Part shown: positions 21,357-33,587 of the stretch, one piece after another
Position numbering within the stretch: position 1 is the first letter of the stretch
How the letters are laid out: every line of letters starts with the position of its first letter
Assembly (NCBI RefSeq): GCF_023101765.2
Contig: NC_064237.1
Location: 9,581,649 to 9,645,648, forward strand
From: Spodoptera frugiperda
Lineage: Eukaryota; Arthropoda; Insecta; Lepidoptera; Noctuidae
Length of the DNA stretch: 64,000 bases
Direction: 5' to 3'
Program-made: the position numbers and the translations under genes
Notes under the pieces: generated by a model
What the model was told of the DNA's origin: nothing
Database searches by the model: none
The model's input: only the letters and a program-made list of their open reading frames with translations

Positions 21357-22478
21357 ATGACGTGGTGGTGAGTCATTTCATATTTATTTCTCAACTAACT
21401 TCTGCCATCGGCTTCACCTGCGTTTCAGTCAAGTCAGCTCAAACCCTGTCTGTATACTAAATTTCATCAAAATCCGTTCAGTATTTTCAGCGTGATTGAC
21501 GGACAAACATTCAAACACAGACTGCACGGTTGGTGCGGTGGCTGGGTAACTGGCTGCCGCGCAACGGGTAGCGGGTTCGATTCCCGCACGGGGCAACTCT
21601 TTGTGTGATCCACAAATTGTTGTTTCGGGTCTGGGTGTCATGTGTGTGTGGACTTGTATGTTTGTAAACGCACCCACGACACAGGAGAAAATCCTAATGT
21701 TTTTTTTTTAAGATTAAGATAGATAAGATAAACAAACAAACTTTCACATTTATAAATGTTAGTGGGAAATATGATTCATAGACCAAGTGTGATACAATTA
21801 GATGCAGGTTTTAATCCATCTAAGCCTCGCCTGCTATTACAATGGAATTAATCACTTTATCAAATAACACGTGTAGGCGTAAATAAAGTAATGCTAGTAT
21901 ACTTGCTTCTACCTAAATTCCAGCAACTACACGTCATGTCTGGCGCCCACGACGGGGACAAGCCCACAATTGTTCGCCGCCACGCTCCAGTACTTCGCAG
22001 CAGCACAATGTCTCCTCAACCACCAGAATATTCCAGATACTCCCATTCTAAGTACGTACAGGTTGATTTCTTTGCCTTTGTAAAACCAATCCGCTTTGAA
22101 CAAGCGTGGTGTTTAATTCTGATTACTTCTCCGTGTGAGAAAAGGCCTTTTCTTAGCAGAAGAACAGTTATAGTATGACGATGATGATGGCCTTCGTAAG
22201 ATCTGTTGTAGGTTTAATAATAAAAACAAAATATAAAAGAATCCTTTTCTAAAATTGGTAACAAATGCTTTTACCAATACATCTAATTATTAATTTTATA
22301 TTAAAAAGGACAATATCTCTTTCAGACTTCCAAAGTTTTGATTTCATAATAATCGGCGGCGGAACGGCAGGGAGTGTACTTGTGAAACGACTTAGTGAAG
22401 TTAAACATTGGAAGGAACATTGGAGTTGTAGATCAAGCAATTATTAACGGCTCCATAAACTTATCCAGAGGCAAAATG
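21357..22478 (+). pseudogene. GMC oxidoreductase pseudogene, copy C
   Basis: Exon 1 21357-21367 (ATGACGTGGTG|GTGAGT, identical to the intact gene), exon 2 21924-22051, exon 3 from 22326. At 22414/22415 exon 3 (..TTAAACATTGGAAG) is fused to the inside of exon 4 (GAACATTGGAGTTG..). The end of exon 3, intron 3 and the start of exon 4 are lost. The two parents share a near match (AACATTGGA / AACAATGGA) at the junction. The fused frame stops soon after (..HWSCRSSNY). Exon 4 sequence ends at 22478 at the same truncation point as A and B. Confidence 0.9.
21521..21710 (+). mobile_element. tRNA-derived SINE-1 in intron 1, copy C
   Basis: Orthologous to 13795-13992; B box GGTTCGATTCC intact. The tail end lacks the GTGGGGCGACG segment seen in the other copies. 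Confidence 0.8.
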
Positions 22479-24380
22479 GGCATCCGGTAACCTCACTCAC
22501 ACGAAGGAACACTACGCAAGCATTGTTTCACGTCGTTTTTCCGTGAGGCCGTGGTATCACTCCGGCTCTGGTCGAGCCGGCCCATTCGTGCCGAAGCATG
22601 GCTTTCCACATAAATCTTTAGAACATTAATGTGATGTAGATATTTTTTTCAATCAATGTGCCTACTTAAAACATAGATGTTATAAAAAAATCATTGCTAC
22701 GTAACCGGAGCCGCGAAATAGTTGTTAATTATGAATAAATATTAATCAAGTTTCTGTTGTGGTAGGTAGAAACAAACGAAAAACAACGTTATTTATACAG
22801 CTTTAGTATCTATATTAGTGTGGGTAAGGTTATAATTTGAGTAGGTATATACTTTTGCGTCTGTCAATGAAAATCGTTACCTTCAACACTACCTATAGTT
22901 TTCCCTGTGAGTTTTCCCATCGGTGTAATATCATCATCAGCCGAGAGACGTCCACTGCTGAACAAAGGCCTCCCCTTTAGGAGGTTTGCCTTAATCGCTC
23001 GGCAGGCAGGTCCAGGTGTAATATAAGAGACTAAATATACACATGTACCAGAAACCAGGCAACATTCTCTAATAAACCTGAACCTTTAAAAGTGCGATCT
23101 CCAACTGGTCTGCCAGACATAGAAATTATGGCAAACCGCTAGTACAGGAAGCTAAGCTTCCAGCGCCTTGGAACCATCCATTCAATTAATTAACGATAAT
23201 TTAATTAACAAAACAAACTAGATACAGACTTATTTTTAGATGGTGATGTTACTAAATCAAAATACATTTTCTGTTGATTTTATTGTAACTTTCGTGAGAC
23301 ATACTAAATTGATTATTATGTTATCGGCTTACTCAAGTATTGTTTTAACGAGGAACTGTTTTGAATATGAGCCTCTAGCATGGCTTGAAACTAGTCGAGT
23401 TCCTCGTCAAATCAATACGTGAGTAAGCCGATAACATAATAATAACATTTTCTGTTATTTGAATAATTCAAAACAATTTTAATTGAGAAGTTTATTTTAA
23501 TCGCGAGATTTAACTTAATTTTAACTAACTGGATTTATTGTATTAGATTTTATTTCTTTTATAGACATGTAATTAAAAATATGTAAACGATTTGGTGTTA
23601 ATTGGAAGTCTATATTGTTATTATAAATTATTAATACATATAAAATACTACAAAAAACACTAACCACTATCAACCCTTTTGTAAATATTTACTCTACTTA
23701 GTTTAAAAATGTCATATCTATATATAGAGTAAAAAAATCTATTAGCAATCAGTAACAAAATTATATTGCCATGTTAAAAGTACATACGTATTTTTTTCCT
23801 TAATATATTTAAACAATAGCAATCCAACCTGCTTTACAATTGCTATTGGTTTTATGAAAGTATTTTTTATCTTATCTTTTTTGGGTAATATATAATCTTT
23901 GCAAACGTATATTAAATAATAAAATGTTTGTTTATGTCTGGTTCATTTAACAAATCTTCTCTTGTTTAAGAGTAGGTAATGTAGTTTATGTAGTTTGTAT
24001 GTCAATCACGCTGAAACTGCAGAATGGATTTTGATATACAGACAGGTTATAAGCTGACTTGGGTGATAGGATACTTTTTATCCCATGGGAACAAAGCCGC
24101 CGGCAGAAGCTACTTAATACTTTTAAAACAAGATCACTCCATTGGTGAGTACTCCGCGGTAAGGTACAGAGGGCTCGCATAATCGTATTTGCAGCTAGCC
24201 TACGTAGCGTAGCCTTTGTTTCGTTCATTATTCAACCTTTTGTCTCTCCCGTAATAACTTTTAACCCCTTCTATTATATTCGCTTTATGACCAAAAACAT
24301 TTCTTCTTCCTGTATTTTGAAAATTGATTGATGGACAGGAAATATAAGAATATTTCCTCCAAGTAAAGTATTTTGTAGAA

Positions 24381-24568
24381 GACTGCACTATTGGTGCGGT
24401 GGCTGGGCAACCAGCTGGAAGCAACGCAGCGTTCAATTCCCGCACGGATCAACTCTATTTGTGATCCACAAATTGTTGTTTCTGGTCTGGGTGTCATGTG
24501 TATGTGGACTTGTAAGCTTGTAAACGCACCCACGACACAGGAAAATATCCCAGTGTGGGGCAATGTTA
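24381..24568 (+). mobile_element. SINE-1, nearly full, unit C
   Basis: Head GGTGCGGTGGCTGGGCAACC, degraded B box (GTTCAATTCC), body GATCCACAAATTGTTGTTTC and CACCCACGACACAGG. Shows the state before the internal loss seen in units A and B. Confidence 0.75.
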
Positions 24569-24594
24569 TATTAAAAAAAAAGAAAAGATTTTAG

Positions 24595-24793
24595 TATTAC
24601 TTGGCTTTTTTCGGATTTTCGAAAATTTCTCAGTAGTAGCACGGAGTCTGAAAATGTGTCCGGTATATGGCAATGGGCTCACCACCTATTACATGGGACT
24701 TACAACATAAATTGTGAAAAGTGGGTGTACACAGTGGCATTACGTGCCATAATGTGCACCTCTGCCTACCCCTTCGGGGATTAAAGGCGTGAC
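24595..24793 (+). repeat. SINE-2 3' part, unit C
   Basis: Copy of the fragment at 11432-11630. Confidence 0.7.
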
Positions 24794-25344
24794 GATATGA
24801 TGATGAAGATAAAAAGATTTTACCGCCTTTCAAGCTTTATATCAATTACTTAAATATAGATAGTAGAAAAGTTTTGGCAAATCAAATATAAAAATTTAGG
24901 AAACTTTTCGAAGGGAAATATTTGCCAAATTGTAAGGTCTGTTTAAACATTAAAACGTAGGTACAATTATCAGTACTGTTGACAACGTGAATGAATTCAA
25001 TATTACCTACACAGTCAGTGGTTTTACAGTGTTCGATAATTGTACAATCATTTCTACTACGTAACATAGCTTCACTGTATGACCGACAAACATTTTCTAG
25101 AAATACTTACTTTTTATACTAATTTATTAATTTCTTCTTGATCAGCAGCTGTACATATGAAATTATTAATATTATCTTTTTTAAACAATTTTGTGCGTCA
25201 TTAAGGCCTTGTAATTTTATAAGTAGTGTTTTCAATCACATGGGATTAACACAAGGAAAATATTAGGAGAATTAAATGTATTGAGAAACTAGTAGAAATA
25301 TATATATTATATTATTTTTATAATAACTATCCTGAGATATACTA

Positions 25345-26600
25345 GGGTAGTTCTTCAGAGACAAAATTTTCGATGTCTATGGGAATATTTTTGAAACCAA
25401 CTAACAAAACAGCATGTAATATTTTTTTTAGTATAGTTTAGCTATATCAGTTACTAGGACAAATAATATTTTTAAATAATTGCAGTCTAGGTACAAAATA
25501 TTTTTTTTAAGCTTGTTCTTCTGATTCATATGGTGTGTCCGTTTGCCATTTTCCGGAACAAAGTAGTCGATTTCGCATTTTCCCTTTGATACTTCAATAT
25601 AAATTATAATTACATCGAAAGGAGATGAGTTGTCCTCTTAAAAAAAAAATATGCATTCGTTATAACTATGTTAGTATGATTATAAATAAATAAATAAGAA
25701 GTGTCCGGCGTATAATACTGATTAATATGGCGTAAGCTGCGAATGACCATACTTGGTCGGGTATTAATAATGAGAGTATGGCTTCCTGTGCGGAGGGAAA
25801 CCAGGCGTGCAACGGACAAGCTAGAAGGCGGACGTGCGGCTGGTTGGCTTAGATCCAGGTGTTACTAAGGTAAATATCTGATTCATCTGTGTTTGGTTTA
25901 CATGGCATCCTGATTACAATGCCTATTTTATAAAATTTACTTTACAGTTTTAAAACTTCAATCTATGTGTCTTGTGAAGCTTTTTGGTTATACATTCGTG
26001 TAGAAAAATAATAAGAATGAAGTCTGTATATACGATGAGTTATGCATGATTGTAAGCAAAATCCTGATTCATCTGTGCCTGATTCGTATGGTCAAAACCG
26101 CATATGAGTCATAAAATAATGCTCTTATTGCATTGTCTATTTTTTTACTAGTCTTATTTTAAATTAACTTAGCTATAAATGTTATAGCTATAATTTAAAA
26201 ACTTTTTTTTTGAGGAATGTAATTAATATGAGTCTGAAATTGCTAATCCGCCCTGAGCAAGCGTGATGATGAATGCTCGTGACTTCTCTGTGCGAAAGTA
26301 CTCGAAAATGGTATGCTAACAAGAAATTAAAAGAACGTGAAATTAAAATAAATACAGAGCTCATTTACATACAATTTTCAATTGTTCAACAGATTCATCT
26401 GTTACAATTTCTGATTCATCTGGGCAGAAAATATTCGAACGTCGATATCTCGAAAACTATTTTTTAAAAACGAGTCCCTCTTTCGAATATACGTTATTTG
26501 GTATACCTATTTTCATATGAACACGTGTTACAGATCTTAAAGTGGAATTAAATTTTGGCCATATGAATCAGTCGAAGAATCAAATTTCGAAGAACTACCC
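25345..26600. mobile_element. TIR DNA element with ACTA duplication, 1256 bp
   Basis: Termini are GGGTAGTTCTTC and its exact inverse GAAGAACTACCC. The element is flanked by ACTA at 25341-25344 and 26601-26604. Units A and B have a single ACTA at 12166-12169 and 20111-20114, so the borders are certain. No transposase frame: it is non-autonomous. Inside, a short motif GATTCAT(C/A)TG recurs at about 25525, 25880, 26062, 26390 and 26420, with the inverse CATATGAATC near 26560. A 4-bp duplication that is not TTAA does not fit piggyBac; the superfamily is not assigned. Confidence 0.88.
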
Positions 26601-28008
26601 ACTAAGTTAACTCAAAATTACGGTTTACTTATGTGAATATTTCGATAAAAACTCTACTAATTTCGAGTCACAAAGGGACAGTAGGTTGCACGACGTCACT
26701 GTGTCAGCGCCCGCTGCTCATGAGGAAAGGTCCCTGTGTAAATCGAAATTAGTAAAGGTTTTCTCAGTATATTTACGTGTGTATACCGTTTATTGAATTA
26801 CCTTATTTATAATTTAGTTTCTTCTTTTTTGTTCTATATCATGTAAGTACATATTATGTATTTAATTTTAATATTACAGAAGTGATCAGATGTAATAATT
26901 AATACAACAACTACTAGTTGTCAAAATAAATAATCAAAAACGTTTACTTTTTTTTGTAGAACATTTTTTCCAATATGCACCCTGTATACCCTTGTATAAA
27001 TGCTAATTATACAAAACACCTGTCATTACATCGAATAATATTATTTCTGCAATAAAAACATGTAGTTTTTCTTTCATAAGAAGGTACACAATAGCTAACT
27101 AAATAAATTATGAAGGCTTGGCACGGCAGTGTTTATTTAAGTTTCACAGCACACGATGATTTGATGTCCCATCCATTTTGACTTATCTCAAAATCTAATA
27201 TTGTTACGTCATATTTTATTATATTTTGCTAATATTATAAACATATAATATATATTTTAGATGATTGGAAAACATTCCAATCATCTAAAATTAATTATAA
27301 ATCAATTAATACAGAAAAAAAATTTAAGCGATTTTAAGGATCTCCATTCTACCTATCAAGTCATTTCGTTTGATATCTATAATAAAGAAGATTATGGAAA
27401 AAAATACTATATTTTATAGTCATCAAGATTAGATAAAAATATGTACAAAATATCAAATCTAATATACCAAATACCAAATATTGATCGGTCACGAAGGGAG
27501 CAAAATTACAGTAACAAAATTAGACCCACAAAATCAAACATGATAAGGACCTCAGATAGGTATTTAGAAGCTTAGACAAATCAAAATTAGAAAGAGTAAT
27601 ATATAAACAGTCACACACACACACACTTATATTCCATATACTCTAAATACATAATAGTACGATGTATCACTTTTAAATTTCTTTAAAAATCGCATGCGTG
27701 TGTTTCAACAGGATAAGTTTCACTTGCTCTGAGCGCCTTTACTTCTTTCTTTTTTCTTACCTGTCTACTGTTTCTTGTTCTACTATAATTCTACCCGTGG
27801 AAACTTGTAATTGGCCATCTTTCAATGTTTCTCAACCATCTGTATCCTAGCTGTAAGTTTTCCGAAGAAAATAAAATAAAAATAAAATAAATGCTTTGTG
27901 TGGCTTTATAAATATTTTAATATGAACGATTTCTTATAAGTTGGTAATAAATGTATTGTTTTTCAACCGTTGTTCAGTATTTCTTCGTGAAAGTGACAGC
28001 AGTGGAAC

Positions 28009-31000
28009 ATGACGTGGTGGTGAGTCATTTCATATTTATTTCTCAACTAACTTCTGCCAGCGGCTTCACCTGCGTTTCAGTCAAGTCAGCTCAAACCCTG
28101 TCTGTCTGTCTGTATACTAAATTTCATCAAAATCCGTTCAGTATTTTCAGCGTGATTGACGGACAAACATTCAAACACAGACTGCATGGTTGGTGCGGTG
28201 GCTGGGCAACTGGCTGCCGCGCAACGGGTAGCGGGTTCGATTCCCGCACGGGGCAACTCTTTGTGTGATCCACAAATTGTTGTTTCGGGTCTGGGTGTCA
28301 TGTGTGTGTGGACTTGTATGTTTGTAAACGCACCCACGACACAGGAGAAAATCCTAATGTGGGGCGACGTTTTTTTTTTTAAAGATAAAGATAGATAAGA
28401 TGAACAAACAAACTTCCACATTTATAATATTAGTGGGAAGTATGATTCATAGACCAAGTGTGATACAATTAGATGCAGGTTTTAATCCATCTAAGCCTCG
28501 CCTGCTTTTACAATGGAATTAATCACATATCCAACGAAAAATGTATATAAACCTACACTTTATCAAATAACACGTGTAGGCGTAAATAAAATAATGCTAG
28601 TATACTTGTTTGTACCTAAATTCCAGCAACTACACGTCATGTCTGGCGCCCACGACGGGGACAAGCCCACAATTGTTCGCCGCCACGCTCCAGTACTTCG
28701 CAGCAGCACAATGTCTCCTCAACCACCAGAATATTCCAGATACTCCCATTCTAAGTACGTACAGGTTGATTTCTTTGCCTTTGTAAAACCAATCCGCATT
28801 GAGCAAGCGTGGTGATTAATTGTGATTACTTCTCTGTATGAGAAGAAGCCTTTTCTTAGCAAAAGAACAGTTATAGTATGACGATGATGACGGACGTAAG
28901 ATCTGTTGTAGGTTTAATAATAAAAACAAAATATAAAAAAATCCTTTTCTAAAATTGGTAACAAATGCTTTTACCAATACATCTAATTTTTAATTTTATA
29001 ATAAAAAGAACAATATCTCTTTCAGACTACCAAAGTTTTGATTTCATAATAATCGGCGGCGGAACGGCAGGGAGTGTACTTGTGAAACGACTTAGTGAAG
29101 TTAAACATTGGAAGATATTGCTCATAGAGGCTGGAGGCGACCCGCCTGTTGAATCTCATGTAGGTACCAATGAAAAATCCATTTAACTGTGTAATGTAGC
29201 TATCATACTCACTGATACTGGTATGATAGACATATGTCAACTTTATCATTTGTTCGTCACATTCTGACTTCGATCTGATAGTGTATTGATACGACTTGCT
29301 CTATAATTTTGTAATTTGAAGTTTAAACTAACCTGTATCTGTACCCAGATTTCAATACTCACATTCAACTGTTTACATTGTATAAGTAGATAAAATTTAA
29401 TGTCGCATTTCTGCAATATTATTTTGAGAATATTTCTTATCTGTTTCCATCACAATATGATCAGTATCTATTATTGTTATTTATAACTATTTCAACTCCC
29501 AATTTTCAGATACCAGGTTTAGACAACTCACTGACTGATGATGATTTTAACTGGAATTATGTATCAATGAACAATGGAGTTATAGATCAAGCAATTATTA
29601 ACGGCTCCATAAACTTGTCCAGAGGCAAAATGTTTGGAGGAAGCAGCAGCCTCAATGATATGCACTACTTTCGTGGCCACGACCAGGATTACCAAAAATG
29701 GTTCGACGCTGGAAATACTGACTGGACCCACGATGACATCTATCGATGTTTCAAAAAGATTGAAAATCTTCAAAATGAGAAAATGCTAAAGGATCCTGCT
29801 ATAAGGAAATATTATGGTGATAAAGGAGAAATCGTTTTAAATAGGTTTAATAGTACTGACAGAGATCTTATGAATAGTGTTCTTAAGTCTTGGCATGAAA
29901 TGGGATTTAGGTATGTACCTGATTTAAATATGGTTGGTCTTATGGGATCAGGTATTGTAACAGCCACAGCAGCTGATGGAGAAAGGCAAAGTACATATAC
30001 AGCATACTTGGAGCCAATCAAGAACAAATGGAATGTCAAAATACTAAAAAACGCTGTGGCAAGAAAATTGTTAATAACAAACGATTCAAAATTATGTTTT
30101 GGTGTGGAGGTAGAAAAAGATGGTAAAATTCTAAATTTCTATGCCACTCATGAAGTCATTTTGAGTGCTGGAGCAGTAAACACACCACATCTCCTGATGT
30201 TGTCAGGCATCGGACCTAAAGAACACCTACATTCCAAGAATGTAACTTGTCTAGTCGAGTCTCCAATGGTTGGACAAAATCTTCAAGATCATCTTGTAGT
30301 TCCAATAACTGTTTATGGTGATGGACCTGAAAAACCAACTGAAAAGGAAACCCATCGAGATATTATAGACTATCTCCTAGATCGTAAGGGACGATTAGCT
30401 GAGAGCGCAAAATTCACAGACATAACAGCATTTTATTCTACCAAGAACAAACCGTATCATCCCGAATTTCAACTTTACCTCTCAATAGTTCCAAAGAATA
30501 CAACTGACTTAGACGTATTACTTAAATCACAATACAGATACAAAGATTCCATTATAGATTCTATGACAAAACTAAACAAGAACCACTCACTTTACTTCTT
30601 TGCTTTCAATCTTCTACACCCATATTCAAGAGGCAACATTTCTTTAAACACAAATAATCCTATGGACACTCCTCTCATATTTACAAACTACTTCAGCGAT
30701 CCAAGAGACTTAAAACTGGCAGTTCAAGGGCTTAAAATGGCGTCGAAAGTTGTAAAGACCTCATTTTTCAAAAATGGAGGATTTTTGGGAAGAATGAACT
30801 GGGAAGCTTGTGATGATTTTGAACTGGATAGTGAAGCTTACTGGGAATGTGTTTCTATGAATATGGTAACTTCTATGAGCCATCTTGCTGGTACATGTAG
30901 GATGGGACCTGATCCTAAGACAGCAGTTGTGACCAGTAGACTGAAGGTCCATGGAGTATCACATTTACGAGTGGTGGATGCCAGTGTGATGCCAGAAATA

Positions 31001-31087
31001 ACTAGTGGTAATATCAATGGACCCTGTATCATGATAGCTGAGAGAGGAGCGGAGTTCATTATGGAAGATTATTATAATTTTAAATAG
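28009..31087 (+). CDS. GMC oxidoreductase, intact copy D (616 aa)
   Basis: Exons 28009-28019, 28627-28754, 29026-29159, 29510-31087, all GT-AG. Protein: signal-like hydrophobic stretch at residues 19-35 (LFAATLQYFAAAQCLL), FAD dinucleotide motif GGGTAG at 57-62 with acidic E81, GMC signature 1 around GGSSSLN (134-140), signature 2 around TPHLLMLSGIG, catalytic His549 (SHLAGTCRMG) and Asn592 (TSGNING), 43 residues apart as in the family. Length fits insect glucose dehydrogenase/ecdysone oxidase-like enzymes, which oxidise an alcohol or sugar with FAD and are usually secreted. The substrate cannot be deduced. The start is chosen because ATGACGTGGTG leaves the phase that exon 2 needs. This is the only copy of the array with a full catalytic exon. 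AATAAA at 31230. Confidence 0.93.
28181..28380 (+). mobile_element. tRNA-derived SINE-1 in intron 1, copy D
   Basis: Orthologous to the SINE in copies B and C; complete head, body and T-rich tail. It lies within intron 1 of the intact gene in sense orientation. Confidence 0.8.
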
Positions 31088-31229
31088 TGACTATGGTTTT
31101 GGGATTTGATAATGTTATAAACTAGGTTTAAGGGATATAAATGTTCTATTTTTTACTATAGTTTGTTGTTTGTTCTAGGTACTGAACCTACGAAATTCTA
31201 AAAGTGCTATTAAAGCCAATTTTCTTGTA

Positions 31230-31239
31230 AATAAATAAA
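31230..31239 (+). terminator. Polyadenylation signals, GMC copy D
   Basis: Two overlapping AATAAA hexamers about 140 bases after the stop codon. Confidence 0.55.
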
Positions 31240-31804
31240 CTATCTAAGAATCTTATTGTGTAATAATGTTATTATTAGTTAATTAGGGAAAAGGTAAACA
31301 TTTTATTACGAAAATAAATTTTGTAAAAGCAAAACCTTCCTTGAATTCTTCTTGTAACATTGTTGCGTAAGTAAGTAGCTACAATGAATAATTTTTTGAA
31401 CTTGTTCAGAGCGAAAGGCTAAAAATTACTTTTATTTCCGTCTGTTATTGTATGAATTTTTATTTTTATCTAACAAAAGCAAGGAGTTTAGTACTTCTCA
31501 GTTCTTCGTTTCCAGGAACTTTTTAAATACCTTTTTTTATGTTGGACTTAATGAACAAAGGTTATCATACCTTTCGTTGTTTCTTTACAACAAAATATAA
31601 TAATTATATTCAAATGAACTGGCATTGATAATCATAATGACTTAGATAAGCTATTGGACTGGATTTGATAATAAAATCCATTGGATTCGGTAATTATATA
31701 AATACGAACTTAAATTAACTCCCATTTTGTGATCGATCTACTCGATAAAGCAGAGCTGTTTTTCTAATTTCTAAACCTATTGTATAGGTATATTTTAAGG
31801 GGGG

Positions 31805-31950
31805 ATCAATCATTCAATGGTTTCTCGCGCCTTGAGCAAAGTGAGAGGGAGTGTCAGACTCTTACTGAATAAAAACCATCCCGTTTCTAATCCTGCTTTT
31901 CGAGTCGGAGCCCCGGTAACCCACTAGGCAGTCCGCAGCTCCAGGACCTA
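31805..31950 (+). repeat. Repeat C fragment
   Basis: Contains GTGTCAGACTCTTACTGAAT and CAGTCCGCAGCTCC, shared with 37061-37345 and with inverted copies at 34482, 37780, 48063, 49053 and 52270. Confidence 0.7.
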
Positions 31951-33040
31951 TTGAGTGTTAAGAACCAATTTTAGAAGTACAGAAAAGATAATTCAGATCA
32001 AATATCTGCAGTTTTTAAAGTCATTCAACTAACAGAGTATATAACATATACATGTAGCTATAACAGCTAATCTGTTCTAAGGTCATTATAACAACTACAT
32101 AGAAACTATTTTATTCATAGCCCAGACAGACAATATCTAGGCACCAACGTCACGTTCATACAATGCGACAATGGATGTAATAATTTGTGTTGTCATATAA
32201 ATTATTGATAAGTTTATGATTCATAGGAAATTATCGAGTTGTTAAAGTACCTAATATGTTTAAATGCTGATGAAATAGGATCTAACTATAAGTAATTAAA
32301 TGATCTTGTCTTGTAAAATGACGACGACGAATTGTCTCAAATACTAATTGGGTTCAAATTAACAAATGAGGCTTCTGATGTTATCATTCAACTATTATTT
32401 AAAAACCAATTCTTCGATTCAACGTAAAATTAACCATAACCTATATTTTCAAATTGATATAAAACATTTATCGCCTCGTAACTACCAGGTCAATATATCA
32501 CCTAAAAACTGGAACTAAATGATAGATTTCTTTAGCCCAAAACATAGATCTTTACCGACGTGAAGTGACAGTGCCGATCAAGCGTGAACCGTGACATTTC
32601 CAGGCAGTATGACTATGCAGGATTTTTTACCTGGTCGACCAAAAACCGTTGGGAAAAATCGTCCGTGTTTTTTCCGCTTTGACATCGATCATGCCCGGGG
32701 TAAAAGACAAATGATATGAAAATTTTTCAAGTTTACTCAGTGGTCCGTCGTTCGCTATTTTCCCTATTTTCCTATTCCACCATTCCTAGTCTTTTTCCCT
32801 ATTTTTATTTGCTCCCCTACGCGGTTTATTACGATAATGATTCTGTTATTTTTATAAATGACTTTATTATTGATTGTCTGTTATTCAAATATGGAAGTTT
32901 GTTATTGGACTTTTGTGAATGGCATAACAAGTTTGAATACCTACCTCTTTCATTATAATATTCTAGTAATCAATGACACAAGGTGCTCTCTGATTCTTGG
33001 GTTGAATACTTAAACGTGTTTATTCTCAGACAAAAGTATA

Positions 33041-33276
33041 ACAACCTTGCTTTTTCTTACTTGCCCTTTAATGTCGACTAAAAAGTACAAATGAGAAACA
33101 TACAGACTAAGTCAAATGAGATGAAAAAAGAAATTGATATACGAGTAAACATAAACTTGACCCGAAATACCAGAACAACCTTGTTTGTATTTTCTTCTTA
33201 CTTACCATTTTATGTTGACTAAAAAGTAAAAATGAGAAAGAAGAAATATTAAGACTAGGTCAAATGAAAAAAAAAT
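33041..33276 (+). repeat. Degenerate direct duplication (~95 bp x 2)
   Basis: 33041-33130 and 33174-33276 share ACAACCTTG, TCTTACTT, GACTAAAAAGTA, AAATGAGAAA and GTCAAATGA in the same order. Function unknown. Confidence 0.6.
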
Positions 33277-33587
33277 GTTTTGTAATGCTTTAGATGGCAT
33301 TTAGAAAATATTAAAGCGAACAACGATGTAACCTGGATACTAACAAAATATTAAATGAAGAAAAAGCCGAAGAAAATCGTACCTATAACAATATATCTCG
33401 TCTTGATTGTTCTAAGAAGCACTTAAAGTCCTATTCGGTTCAGTGGTGACCCTCGATGTAACCATTATGTTGATCGATACACGTTATAAGGAAGAATCAT
33501 TCGAAATGCTGAATGAACAGACAAATATTGTGTATGGTAATCATATACATGACTGACATATTTTGAAAGGATAATTATACATATCAA

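Larger units (their letters stand above)
22479..28008. other. Unit C flanking sequence, no gene
   Basis: Same modules as unit A: repeat B fragment 22479-22615, foldback ~23312-23440, Helitron-like end ~23997-24110, SINE-1 24381-24568, SINE-2 part 24595-24793, GTCCCTGTG foldback ~26640-26770, palindrome ~27255. The extra element at 25345-26600 is unique to this unit. Confidence 0.7.
8653..31087 (+). repeat. Tandem array of GMC gene units A-D
   Basis: Four direct copies of one unit: A (8653 to ~13540, lacking its 5' end), B (~13540 to ~21290), C (~21290 to ~27890) and D (~27890-31087). Each complete unit starts just before exon 1 of the oxidoreductase. A, B and C run through a truncated exon 4 and then through the same ~4 kb of flanking sequence to the next exon 1. 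The spacing exon 1 to exon 1 is 7749 (B to C) and 6652 (C to D). Removing the 2329-bp Helitron and the 1256-bp TIR element gives about 5.4 kb in both cases. Only D keeps the full catalytic exon. Confidence 0.9.

Noticed and set aside
25341..26604. Tc1/mariner assignment of the 1256-bp element through a TA duplication
   Set aside because: TA is contained in ACTA, but using TA makes the termini unequal by two bases; ACTA gives perfectly matching ends.
28513..28815. Open frame with MSGAHDGDKPTIV in each unit as a protein
   Set aside because: It overlaps exon 2 of the oxidoreductase in the wrong frame. The splice phases of exons 1 and 3 require the frame one base over, which gives the signal-like peptide.
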